Notes: generated by a model from the letters alone, not told the origin. A DNA stretch of 32,967 nt from JAGGZI01 sp964399605 (GCA_964399605.1 CAYNRH010000004.1:1-32967), one strand, 5' to 3'. Shown: positions 1 through 6,916, counted from the first letter of the stretch. Numbers and translations are program-made.

Positions 1-36
1 GACTGTAGCAATTAAAGGGCTGATTCCTTTGGTCAT
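1..36 (-). CDS. Pilin-like protein, N-terminal fragment cut by window edge
   Basis: Reading the minus strand from an ATG at 36-34 gives MTKGISPLIATV before the window ends. This is the hallmark start of archaeal type IV pilins and archaellins: a short basic leader ending in Lys-Gly (class III signal peptide, cut after Gly by a prepilin peptidase), then a small hydrophobic stretch with the common ISPLIATV sequence. The rest of the gene lies outside the window, so length and function cannot be judged. An AT-rich block around 55-70 (minus) could be a TATA element about 25-30 bases before the ATG, suggesting a leaderless mRNA. The pilin cluster at 9414-16335 has the same K-G start. Only 12 codons are visible; the call rests on motif recognition. 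Confidence 0.6.
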   Translation of the reverse strand, partial: MTKGISPLIATV

Positions 37-98
37 GATAATATTTTGTTTACAACAATTTAAATTATTAGAAAATGAAAGTGGTGGACCCGGCCGGA

Positions 99-209
99 TT
101 ATCGAGACTTTTGATCCCTCCAAAACAATGGCAAAACTAAGAGTTTTGCAAGTTTTTCTTTTGGAGTTCACAAGAACCTTTTCTTTTTATGAAAAAGAAA
201 AGTGGTCTG
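99..209 (-). other. tRNA-Ile intron 3 (T-loop, 59/60), 111 nt
   Basis: The insert interrupts the T loop between TTCAAA (215-210) and T60 (98). It opens with CAGACCACTTTTC, close to the tRNA-Phe T-loop intron start CAGATCCCTTTTC. It forms an 11-bp hairpin (CTTTTCTTTTT against AAAAAGAAAAG) at 178-202. An 8-bp outer stem, CTCCAAAA/TTTTGGAG, then encloses an AAACTTG box and a CAAAACT/AGTTTTG hairpin. The central helix of the bulge-helix-bulge is weak here, with only two of four pairs. This is the longest intron in the window. Confidence 0.72.
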
Positions 210-230
210 TTTGAACCGGCGACCTCCGGC

Positions 231-264
231 TTTTACGCTTGAGGCGAATTTACGCTCAGCGGCC
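231..264 (-). other. tRNA-Ile intron 2 (canonical 37/38), 34 nt
   Basis: This short intron sits directly 3' of the anticodon, the standard archaeal position. The exon TTAT pairs with intron GTAA as a 4-bp central helix. It is flanked by AAG bulges on both strands, giving a recognisable bulge-helix-bulge. The intron folds on itself through a GCTGAGCG arm against CGCCTCAAGC with single-base bulges. Because A residues lie at both ends, the cut could be placed one base over without changing the mature tRNA. Confidence 0.75.
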
Positions 265-281
265 TTATAAGACCGGCGCTC

Positions 282-372
282 TAATTACCCAATCCCCTTT
301 CCTTTTATCACAGATTGCTCCGAAGTTTTCTTTGGGGTGAGGAACTTTCTTTTGTTGAAAAGAAAGGGTCTC
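282..372 (-). other. tRNA-Ile intron 1 (D-arm, 21/22), 91 nt
   Basis: The insert separates D-loop residue A21 (373) from the 3' half of the D stem, GAGC (281-278). It contains a perfect 9-bp hairpin, CTTTCTTTT / AAAAGAAAG with loop CAAC, near its 5' end. This is followed by a C-rich, then AAAGAAAACTT stretch resembling the T-loop introns of this window. A relaxed bulge-helix-bulge can be drawn with exon CTTG against intron TAAT (two Watson-Crick pairs plus a G-U). The boundary can slide by up to three bases because GAG occurs on both sides. Confidence 0.7.
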
Positions 373-396
373 TCCAAGCTGAGCTACGAGTCCATC

Positions 397-459
397 ATGA
401 AAATCTTAGTATTAATCCTAAGCATTTGGAACTTCAGCTCCAAAATCAAAGATTTTCAT
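397..459. repeat. Nested inverted repeats (three-way-junction-like) abutting tRNA-Ile
   Basis: An 11-bp inverted repeat, ATGAAAATCTT (397-407) against AAGATTTTCAT (449-459), encloses two smaller ones. These are CTTAG/CTAAG (405-409/418-422) and TTTGGA/TCCAAA (425-430/439-444). The outer arm ends four bases from tRNA-Ile G1. The segment probably overlaps the tRNA promoter, so it may act as DNA or as a transcript leader. I recognise no known RNA family. Confidence 0.45.
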
Positions 460-469
460 TCTTAATAAA

Positions 470-491
470 GATGTATATTCTCATATACATC
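470..491. terminator. Perfect 9-bp hairpin downstream of the bat operon
   Basis: GATGTATAT (470-478) and ATATACATC (483-491) form a perfect stem with a four-base loop. It lies 46 bases after the stop of the BatD-like gene (minus strand) and upstream of tRNA-Ile. It is a candidate 3' end for the bat transcript. On the minus strand the bases just after it (CTTTATTAAG) are T-rich only briefly, so a role as terminator is a guess. Confidence 0.35.
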
Positions 492-536
492 AATATATTT
501 GTAGTTTTTATTTAACTTAAAAAGAATATAAATATT

Positions 537-2084
537 TTATTTGGTTATAACCTTTCTTGCAATATTAATTATTTCATTAAAGTCATTTTTATTTGCCTTG
601 TACTTTGCAAATTCAACCAAACCGCATAGGTCCAAACACTTTTTGACATTTGAATAATCTTTTTCATTCCTGATTAGCCTTAGAACTTCCGAAGATATCA
701 ACTCCTTTTTAATTCCCTTCCTATATGAAAAATAAAACCTGACTGCCTGTGATACCTTTTCATATGCATCCTTTTCTTTGCCATCAGAAAACATCTTTTC
801 TGCCTGCTCCAACATTTTTCTGGCTTCCTTGTAGTAGTTGATTGGCTTCTCTATCTTAACCGGTTTTATCTCCTCTGGTATTTTTACTTTCCTTTTCTTC
901 ATATGCTTGAGATAAAATATGAACACGCACAGCCCAATGATAGGAATTATTATTAACCACCACCACGAATTTGATTCTTCATAATTCTCGAGGGAAACAT
1001 TTTTGATTGTCCCATTTATATAGTCTGCAGTAATAGCATTCCCGCTGGAATTGCTTTTGTATGGAACAGTTATTTTTGTATAATTCTGCGAAATTTGGTT
1101 AAAAGAAGGCTGGGTTTGATTCATTCCCCTGCTTCTCAATAGTCTGTTATATTTTTGAAACTCTTTGTTTTTGCTGAGTGTGTTAAGTATTTTTTTCTCG
1201 TCTTCAGATGTGAAACTTATCATATTTTTTATTGTGTTATTTTCCATCCTGCCATTTAACTTAGCCCACTCCCCATTCTTTTTTTGATAATTAAGTGTAA
1301 AACTCCCAGTGTTATCTGTTAAAGGATTAACAGAAATGCTCGTTAAGTTATATCCAGCATTCAACATCTCCTGGTTTTTTTTCTGAAAATCAGGGTTACT
1401 TGCAAGATTTCTCTGAAATTTCTGTTTCATTTCTTCCTGTTGTTGCATTTGTTGTTCCATCTCTTTTTTCAGATTGTTTGTATTTTGATTTAACTGGTTG
1501 TTCTGCAACCTGCTTGAAGCAGAACTTTGTGATGACGGATTTGACGTCATACTCTGCTGGATATTCATCCCCCCTCCACCAATATTCACGTTGAAAGACC
1601 CTCCGGAAGAAGAATAAGAAGTTGACTGCATATTCATGCCATTGCACCTGTATATTGTTGTTATGCCCTGCGCCTGCCCCTGCTGCTGAGTTCCGCTGAC
1701 ATCTATATCCAGTGAATTTGACTTGACAGTCTCCTCCTTTCCAGTATCAGGATTTTTGTATGTTATCTCTGCGGGCTCAAGTGTATATTTTCCTGGGCTG
1801 AAAGGTTTTATTGGTTGGTAAGCAATTGCAGAATCCCTCTTGTTCGGAACTGTGTACTGGAGACATTGTATGTCTATCCCATTGTTTCCAAAAATATTCT
1901 TGTCCTTGATTGTTATTGGAATATTTTGGCCAAATGGATTGGTGAATTTTAAAATAATGGTAACGTTATCGCCAACTTTAATGTTGCTGTTCTCAATGAG
2001 CTTCTGCACTTGGAGTGAATCTGCATATGCAACATGAAACATCAAAATTGATGCAATGAATGCAAAAAACAAAATTTTTTTCAT
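537..2084 (-). CDS. BatD-like membrane protein of the MoxR/VWA operon
   Basis: This 515-residue protein has a clear signal peptide (residues 1-21, basic start and hydrophobic core ending AYA). An external beta-rich N-terminal region (about 22-130) mentions a growing-chain-like SPGKYTLEPAEITY segment typical of BatD. A Gln/Ser/Asn-rich linker (about 130-225) and a second external region (about 230-360) follow. One membrane helix (about 374-393, starting WWWLIIIP) leads to a basic, helical cytoplasmic tail of about 120 residues. BatD proteins work with VWA proteins and a MoxR ATPase at the membrane; their exact task is not settled. It is the last gene of the operon, ten bases after the VWA gene. 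The N domain and topology support the call, but sequence similarity is modest and the low-complexity linker is distinctive. Confidence 0.6.
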   Translation of the reverse strand: MKKILFFAFIASILMFHVAYADSLQVQKLIENSNIKVGDNVTIILKFTNPFGQNIPITIKDKNIFGNNGIDIQCLQYTVPNKRDSAIAYQPIKPFSPGKYTLEPAEITYKNPDTGKEETVKSNSLDIDVSGTQQQGQAQGITTIYRCNGMNMQSTSYSSSGGSFNVNIGGGGMNIQQSMTSNPSSQSSASSRLQNNQLNQNTNNLKKEMEQQMQQQEEMKQKFQRNLASNPDFQKKNQEMLNAGYNLTSISVNPLTDNTGSFTLNYQKKNGEWAKLNGRMENNTIKNMISFTSEDEKKILNTLSKNKEFQKYNRLLRSRGMNQTQPSFNQISQNYTKITVPYKSNSSGNAITADYINGTIKNVSLENYEESNSWWWLIIIPIIGLCVFIFYLKHMKKRKVKIPEEIKPVKIEKPINYYKEARKMLEQAEKMFSDGKEKDAYEKVSQAVRFYFSYRKGIKKELISSEVLRLIRNEKDYSNVKKCLDLCGLVEFAKYKANKNDFNEIINIARKVITK

Positions 2085-2093
2085 ATGACCACC

Positions 2094-3038
2094 TCAGACA
2101 ACAATCCTGTATTTTCCATAAATTATGTAAATATTGGCAAGCAAAACTACAAGTGCCGCTGCAAAGAACCAATCCTTTATGCTTGTGTCCTCCCACTCTC
2201 TCTTTATGTTTTTTCCAATATTCCCGTATATTTCATTAAGTGTATCCCTATTGACAGACTTGTAATACTTTCCGCCTGTTTCATCAGCAATTCTAGTTAG
2301 CGTTTTTTCATCAAGCTGCGCATAAACAGGATTTCCAAAGAAGTCGTATCCAAGAGCAACTGGCTTTTCAGAGCCCATACCAACAGTGTACACCTGTATT
2401 TTCTCTGACTTGGCAAAGTTTATTGCCTCGTCAACACTGACAACACCCGCATTGTTAACACCATCGCTTAAGAGTATGACAACTTTTCTCTTATTTGGAA
2501 TTGACGTCGCCATATCTATTGCAAGACTAAGCCCGTCCCCTATTGCCGTGCTTCCCTTCCTCTGTTTTATGTCCATGAGCTTTTGTATTGCCCTCTCTTT
2601 GAATGGTGTCAAATAGGATGCAGTGGTAGCCCCAGATTCAAAAACAACAATGCCTACGTTATCCTTCGGCTTCAAACTCTCTATCAGAATTTTTGCTGCA
2701 TTCTTTGCAGCTTCCAGCCTGGTTGGTTGGTAGTCGGTAGCAGACATGCTCCCGGAATCATCTATTGCCAAAACCACATTCACACCCTCTTTAGTGGTTT
2801 TCAACGGAATCCTTGGGTCAGCAAGCCCCAGTATAATCAAACTTATTGTTATCAGAAGGAGAATGAAAGGAAGATGTAGCCTGATATTAAATTTTTTCAC
2901 AGAAGATTTCACTATTCCCAATGAACTAAATTTCAGTGCAGCCTTTTTCTTTTTATCATGATAAATCTTGTAGAGATATAACACCAGAGGTATCACAAGC
3001 AGAATAATGAGAAATTTTGGCTCCCCAAAGCTGAACAT
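2094..3038 (-). CDS. BatA-like von Willebrand factor A protein, membrane-anchored
   Basis: The product has about 314 residues. Numbered from an alternative ATG at 3044, an N-terminal membrane helix lies at about 10-27 and a second at about 58-76. A VWA domain spans about 88-275, and a C-terminal membrane helix at about 292-310. The metal-ion-dependent adhesion site is complete: DDSGS (95-99, DxSxS), Thr167 in GSTAIGD and Asp194 in LLSDG. This is the layout of BatA/BatB. The chosen ATG overlaps the DUF58 stop as TAATG and has GGAGAGG about seven bases upstream; the ATG at 3044 sits too close to that site. The gene order MoxR, DUF58, VWA, BatD is a classic conserved set, thought to be a chaperone-like or envelope-maintenance module. 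The specific target is unknown. Confidence 0.82.
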   Translation of the reverse strand: MFSFGEPKFLIILLVIPLVLYLYKIYHDKKKKAALKFSSLGIVKSSVKKFNIRLHLPFILLLITISLIILGLADPRIPLKTTKEGVNVVLAIDDSGSMSATDYQPTRLEAAKNAAKILIESLKPKDNVGIVVFESGATTASYLTPFKERAIQKLMDIKQRKGSTAIGDGLSLAIDMATSIPNKRKVVILLSDGVNNAGVVSVDEAINFAKSEKIQVYTVGMGSEKPVALGYDFFGNPVYAQLDEKTLTRIADETGGKYYKSVNRDTLNEIYGNIGKNIKREWEDTSIKDWFFAAALVVLLANIYIIYGKYRIVV

Positions 3039-3916
3039 TACCATCCTCTCCTTTCCCTGACTTTGAAGAATTTTCTCAGCGGAATATAAAACGGCTCATT
3101 TGTGCTTACATTTATGACATCAACCCTGATTTTTTTCATTTTACTTGCCAGTTCATTGTTTATATTCTTCATGCGCTGGATATACATCCTTCTGAATTTT
3201 TCGTCGCCAGTATCGACAAGAATTTGTTCCCCCGTCTCCTCATCCTCAAGAAAAACATAACCTATGTCAGGAATCTCTTCCTCCCGAAAATCCCTGATGT
3301 TTATCAGTATCACATCATTCCTGTTTTTTAAAAATTTGAGCGGCTTCTCAAAGCTTCCTGAAAAGAAATCAGATATCACAAATATCACAGACCTCTTTTT
3401 TATTATTCTGCTGAGATAAACCAAAGCTTTTTTTATGTCAGTTTTTTTGCTCTTTGGTTCAAAATAAATCATCTCCCTTAACAATCTTAGAAAGAATTTT
3501 CTGCCTTTCATTGGTTTTATCAACTTCTCAACCCTATCTGTAAACAAACATAACCCAACGTTGTCGTTGTTCTTTAGAGCCGCAAACATCAATGATGCAG
3601 CTATTTCATATCCAACTTCCTTTTTGCTTTTTCTGTATCCGAAATTGTTGCTTGAAGAAACGTCAAAAGCTATGTATATGTCAAGATTTCTCTCCTCGAT
3701 AAACTCTTTGACATAAGGTGTGTTAAACCTTGCAGTCACATTCCAGTCTATTGTTCTTATATCATCCCCCGGAACATATTCCCTCACCTCAGAAAACTCT
3801 ATTCCCCTGCCCTTGAAAACAGAGCGGTAACTGCCTGCTATCAATCCCTCAACAAGATTGTGTGTGGTTATATCTATCTTCTTGACTCTTCTCAGTATCT
3901 CTCTGACCATTGGCAT
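3038..3916 (-). CDS. DUF58 family protein
   Basis: The product has 292 residues. Residues 36-63 carry the DUF58 signature (GRGIEFSEVREYVPGDD, then RTIDWNVTAR). This precedes a VWA-like fold whose first strand ends with AFDVSSS (DxSxS at 85-89). No membrane helix or signal is visible, so it is probably cytoplasmic and works with MoxR. A GGTGAT ribosome binding site overlaps the stop region of the upstream protease gene, and the ATG directly follows that stop (TAAATG), indicating translational coupling. DUF58 proteins nearly always sit beside moxR genes; their biochemical role is unproven. Confidence 0.88.
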   Translation of the reverse strand: MPMVREILRRVKKIDITTHNLVEGLIAGSYRSVFKGRGIEFSEVREYVPGDDIRTIDWNVTARFNTPYVKEFIEERNLDIYIAFDVSSSNNFGYRKSKKEVGYEIAASLMFAALKNNDNVGLCLFTDRVEKLIKPMKGRKFFLRLLREMIYFEPKSKKTDIKKALVYLSRIIKKRSVIFVISDFFSGSFEKPLKFLKNRNDVILINIRDFREEEIPDIGYVFLEDEETGEQILVDTGDEKFRRMYIQRMKNINNELASKMKKIRVDVINVSTNEPFYIPLRKFFKVRERRGW

Positions 3917-4675
3917 TTAATCACCGAAAAAATATGGAAGCGCTTCGTCTATGTTTGAAACTTCTACAACAGTAAGGTTCCACTCCTCTTTCGCAACTTT
4001 CTTAAGGTCTATAGTCTTTGGCACATATTTCGTATTGAGTATCTCAAAGTAAGGCCCGACCGGCTCCTTCGTTATCTCCCTTTCATAGTATGTAAATTTG
4101 GATTGACCCTTTGGTACAAGGAAATACTTGTATCCTGCGTCTGCAACCGCTTTTGCCTTTTCCATTACTCCTCCAACTCTTCCTATCGTTCCGTCTGTGT
4201 TTATGACACCTGTTATTACAGCATCATTTTTAATTGTCTTATTCTGAAGCGCTGCCATTGTAGCAATAGTTGTTGCAGCACCTGCGCTTCCGCCTCCTAT
4301 AAGCTGCGCATTTCCTGCATTGAAATCAAAAATAAAATCCTTGTTGTAATTATATTCAGACTTCATTTTAGCGACAGCGACAGCCTTGTTAACTGAATAT
4401 TGTATATCAGTTTCCAGAAACGGATTTGTATTTATGAGCACATTGTTGTTTCCTGGTATCAGCTTGACTGTAAGATTTCCGACAATCCCCCTTCCATCGC
4501 TTGACACTGCAACTATTGGTATGCTCTTCTCTGATATAAAATTCCATTGTTCTGAAAAGGTTACATTATTTTTATAACTTGAAACTTTTTGGTGCAGTAG
4601 GTTGATATTATTTGAAATGTTTTTCACCTCCTGCTCCAGGTGATAATTTTCGTAGGCGTTGTAAATGCTAATCAA
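3917..4675 (-). CDS. Membrane-anchored Lon-type (S16) serine protease domain
   Basis: Counting from a TTG at 4675, the product has 252 residues. A coiled segment (about 8-45) is followed by a Lon proteolytic domain (about 50-200). Catalytic Ser130 lies in GGGSAGA and Lys173 in GGVMEKAKA; the 43-residue spacing matches E. coli Lon. There is no AAA domain in this chain, so ATP-driven unfolding would need a partner, plausibly the MoxR ATPase encoded just upstream. The TTG start is doubtful. The frame stays open upstream to the moxR stop and encodes a basic stretch plus a hydrophobic helix (ALFVSIIFLISIY), a typical membrane anchor. A GAGGTGAT site lies at about 4721-4728. No ATG, GTG or TTG exists in frame beyond 4675, so the true start may be non-standard, or the DNA may contain an error. 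Confidence 0.78.
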   Translation of the reverse strand: MISIYNAYENYHLEQEVKNISNNINLLHQKVSSYKNNVTFSEQWNFISEKSIPIVAVSSDGRGIVGNLTVKLIPGNNNVLINTNPFLETDIQYSVNKAVAVAKMKSEYNYNKDFIFDFNAGNAQLIGGGSAGAATTIATMAALQNKTIKNDAVITGVINTDGTIGRVGGVMEKAKAVADAGYKYFLVPKGQSKFTYYEREITKEPVGPYFEILNTKYVPKTIDLKKVAKEEWNLTVVEVSNIDEALPYFFGD

Positions 4676-4726
4676 AAATATGATGGAAACAAATAAGGCA
4701 AGAAATTCTCTCTTCGTCTTATCACC

Positions 4727-5713
4727 TCACGGAGATTTTACCTTTGAAAGAATCTTGTCTATTATGTCATCACTGGTTATGTTTTCTGCTTCCGCTTCAT
4801 AAGTCAATATGATTCTGTGCCTCAACACATCATGCACTATGCTTTTGATATCATCTGGTGTCACATAACCTCTCCCGCTCAAAAGTGCATTGGCCTTTCC
4901 TGCCAGTATCATCCATATAGATGCCCTCGGTGATGCACCATATTCAATCATACCATTTATGTCAAGCCCGTAATTTTCCGGATATCTTGTTGCGTCAACT
5001 ATGCTTGTCACATAATCCTCAATCTTTTCATCAGCGTATATTTTCTGATTAAACCTCTGCATCTCTATGATATCCCTGGATGTTAAAACATTTTTTACCT
5101 TTATATCAGCTCCCTGTGTATTTCTCTGTATTATCAATTTTTCATCGTCTTTCTTTGGATAACCAATGAGCAGCTTGAATGCAAACCTGTCAACCTGCGC
5201 CTCGGGGAGCTTGTATGTTCCTTCTGTCTCTATTGGATTCTGCGTCGCCAAAACCATGAAAGGTTTGCTCAGCCTGAATGTATCTCCATATATACTGACC
5301 TGCCTTTCCTGCATTGCTTCCAGTAAGGCTGACTGCACCTTCGGCGGTGCTCTGTTTATCTCATCTGCAAGTATGAAGTTATGAAAAACAGGCCCCTTTT
5401 GGGTATAAAATGTCCCCTTCCTGTGGTCATATATTTTTGTACCAACTATATCTGCAGGTAGTAAATCAGGTGTGAATTGTATCCTGCAAAAGCTCATGTT
5501 TACAGCATCCGAAAGTGTTTTTATCATAAGTGTCTTTGCCAGTCCGGGAACACCTTCAAGGAGAACATGCCCATTCATGATTAGAGAAATAACTAACTTA
5601 TCAAGTATCTCCTCTTGCCCAACTATAACTTTCTTTATTTCATTCAAAAGATTGTCTATCTTTTTCGAATATTTTTCTGCCTGTAAATTTAATTTCTTGA
5701 TTTCGTTATCCAT
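4727..5713 (-). CDS. MoxR-family AAA+ ATPase
   Basis: The product has 328 residues from the ATG at 5713, which has GGGGTGA a few bases upstream; the in-frame GTG at 5722 is part of that site. Walker A is GVPGLAKT (about 54-61) and Walker B FILADE (about 113-118), followed by the ATQNP and RFAFKL regions typical of AAA_3/MoxR. MoxR ATPases remodel or activate partner proteins, usually together with VWA proteins. The three following genes (S16 protease, DUF58, VWA) fit this, and the protease gene is unusual company. The stop codon TGA is followed at once by the next gene's ribosome binding region. Length and motifs are typical of the family. Confidence 0.92.
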   Translation of the reverse strand: MDNEIKKLNLQAEKYSKKIDNLLNEIKKVIVGQEEILDKLVISLIMNGHVLLEGVPGLAKTLMIKTLSDAVNMSFCRIQFTPDLLPADIVGTKIYDHRKGTFYTQKGPVFHNFILADEINRAPPKVQSALLEAMQERQVSIYGDTFRLSKPFMVLATQNPIETEGTYKLPEAQVDRFAFKLLIGYPKKDDEKLIIQRNTQGADIKVKNVLTSRDIIEMQRFNQKIYADEKIEDYVTSIVDATRYPENYGLDINGMIEYGASPRASIWMILAGKANALLSGRGYVTPDDIKSIVHDVLRHRIILTYEAEAENITSDDIIDKILSKVKSP

Positions 5714-5753
5714 ATAAATCACCCCTGTAAAATATCAATAAAAATTGAAACAA

Positions 5754-5782
5754 AAGTTATAAAAACTTAGTGAAACTAAGTT
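5754..5782 (-). promoter_or_regulatory. moxR operon promoter with palindromic operator candidate
   Basis: A perfect 7-bp palindrome, AACTTAG tgaaa CTAAGTT (5764-5782), directly abuts a minus-strand TATA-like TTTTTATAAC (5754-5763). That element lies about 45 bases before the moxR ATG. The position suits a repressor or activator site. The same stem followed by T residues could also end the transcript of the small upstream ORF at 5791-5997. Confidence 0.45.
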
Positions 5783-5790
5783 CTATAAAA

Positions 5791-5997
5791 TCAATACTCT
5801 TCCTTTGTAATTTTATCTATTATCCAAGCTATCAGAATGCCCAACCCAAATCCTACTCCTGTTCCCACAATTAAGATAGTCCATTCGCCGAGACCAAGTG
5901 GAACAACCTTGAAGTAAGTTGACAAAGGAGTATAAATTATTAGGAGCTGCAAAAACAAAGATATAGCAAGTGAGTAAGCCAAAAACTTATTTGCCAT
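5791..5997 (-). pseudogene. P-type cation ATPase C-terminal remnant (last two helices)
   Basis: The 68 residues from ATG match only the tail of P2-type (calcium/cation) ATPases. There is a helix AYSLAISLFLQLLIIYTPL, then the conserved FKVVPLGLGEWTIL segment, then a final helix ending in a charged tail. Intact enzymes have roughly 850-900 residues with an N-terminal nucleotide-binding and DKTG phosphorylation core; none of that is in the window. Similarity seems to begin before the ATG: the frame is open upstream, with LASLKGWMANKF resembling the loop before this helix, up to the divergent dehydrogenase start. It may be a decayed end of a deleted gene or a retained small two-helix membrane protein. 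Family recognition is from memory. Confidence 0.6.
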
Positions 5998-6091
5998 CCA
6001 ACCCTTTAATGAAGCTAATTTTTCATTGTACCTGATAACACCTATATCATAATTATAAATCTTAAAGTAATATTTAATTATATGTGGTAAA

Positions 6092-6916
6092 ATGAAAATC
6101 TCAATAATAGGTGGTGCTGGAAAGGTAGGTTCTCATGTGGGGTATGCGCTATTGCTGAGAGATATAAAAATGGACGAGCTCGTTCTCCAGGATGTTGTAG
6201 AATCTGTCATCGGAGAAGCAATGGACCTTCAGCAGGCAGCAGCTGCAATGGGAAAAGATGTAAAAATAAGGGGAACACTTGATATTGCCGAATGTAAAGA
6301 TTCTGACATAGTAATAATAGCAGCAGGGAAGGGAAGATCATCCGATGAGGACAGGTACAGCTTGCTTGAAGCCAACAAAAAAATTCTTGATTCCATATTA
6401 GAAAAAAATCCGGGAAGTGAAAAAACAATTTACTTAATCACCACAAACCCTGTTGACGCAATGACATATTTTCTGGTAAAGAGCATAGGCGACAGAAAAA
6501 GAGTAATTGGCATATCAACCATTACAGACACTGGAAGAATGAAAGTATTCTCCGACGGGTATCTTATTGGAGAGCACGGGAAAAACATGGTCCCCATAGG
6601 AGAAGATGTTGTTGAAAAAGTAAAGGAATCTAACATAGAAGTGCTAAAGTTAAAGGGAGGGACATGGTTCCTGACTCCTGTGGGTATAACAAAAATAGTT
6701 AAATCAATTGTCAATGATGGAAAAAAGGAATTTCCTGTGTCTGTTCTTCTTGAAGGAGAATACGGCTTTGAAGACGTCTGCCTCAGCGTACCATGTATAA
6801 TTGGAAGAAACGGCGTAGAAGAAATAAAGGAATTAAAACTTGACGAAAAACAAAAAGAAATTCTGGAAAAAGCTGTAAAATCCATCAAAAGTGCAATAAA
6901 TAAAGTGGAACAGTAA
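6092..6916 (+). CDS. Malate/lactate dehydrogenase (LDH/MDH family)
   Basis: The product has 274 residues, short for a family usually near 300-330. The N-terminal Rossmann motif is GGAGKVG (about 7-13), with Asp34 at the end of the second strand favouring NAD over NADP. Arg82 and Arg88 are in the mobile-loop region. Asn119 is in TNPVD, the Asp146-x-x-Arg149 pair matches the family D168/R171, and the catalytic base is His162 in GEHGKN. It interconverts a 2-hydroxy acid and 2-oxo acid such as malate and oxaloacetate; the exact substrate is uncertain. An upstream ATG is followed at once by a stop, and the chosen ATG lacks a strong binding site, so a leaderless mRNA is likely. It is divergent from the ATPase remnant. 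Confidence 0.85.
   Translation: MKISIIGGAGKVGSHVGYALLLRDIKMDELVLQDVVESVIGEAMDLQQAAAAMGKDVKIRGTLDIAECKDSDIVIIAAGKGRSSDEDRYSLLEANKKILDSILEKNPGSEKTIYLITTNPVDAMTYFLVKSIGDRKRVIGISTITDTGRMKVFSDGYLIGEHGKNMVPIGEDVVEKVKESNIEVLKLKGGTWFLTPVGITKIVKSIVNDGKKEFPVSVLLEGEYGFEDVCLSVPCIIGRNGVEEIKELKLDEKQKEILEKAVKSIKSAINKVEQ

Larger units (their letters stand above)
82..393 (-). tRNA. tRNA-Ile(UAU) with three introns, CCA encoded
   Basis: The exons are 393-373, 281-265, 230-210 and 98-82 and join to a 76-nt tRNA. The acceptor stem GGACTCG/CGGGTCC has seven pairs with one G-U. The D stem is GCTC/GAGC and the anticodon stem CCGGT/GCCGG. The loop is CTTATAA with anticodon TAT, the variable loop AGGTC, the T stem GCCGG/CCGGC and the T loop TTCAAAT. 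The discriminator A is followed by an encoded CCA (84-82). All conserved positions are intact only after removing three inserts of 91, 34 and 111 nt. UAU would read the Ile codon AUA directly, whereas most archaea use a CAU tRNA modified to agmatidine. The identity is inferred from the anticodon and overall fold. Exact splice points can slide by a base or two because of repeated bases. Confidence 0.85.

Noticed and set aside
265..272. Reading the left-edge tRNA as tRNA-Lys(CUU)
   Set aside because: It would shift the loop by two bases, put G at position 32 and break the CCGGT/GCCGG stem; TAT keeps every pair.
82..393. Split (trans-spliced) tRNA halves instead of introns
   Set aside because: All exons are in order on one strand within 312 bases, with hairpin-forming inserts; cis introns suffice.
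315..515. 66-codon plus-strand frame over the tRNA-Ile region
   Set aside because: It crosses the antisense of the tRNA exon and the palindromes; no coding signal.
537..5713. Aerotolerance function implied by the Bat name
   Set aside because: The name comes from Bacteroides genetics; nothing in these sequences shows an oxygen-related role.
6430..6888. 152-codon minus-strand frame inside the dehydrogenase gene
   Set aside because: Low-complexity antisense shadow with no binding site or recognisable domain.
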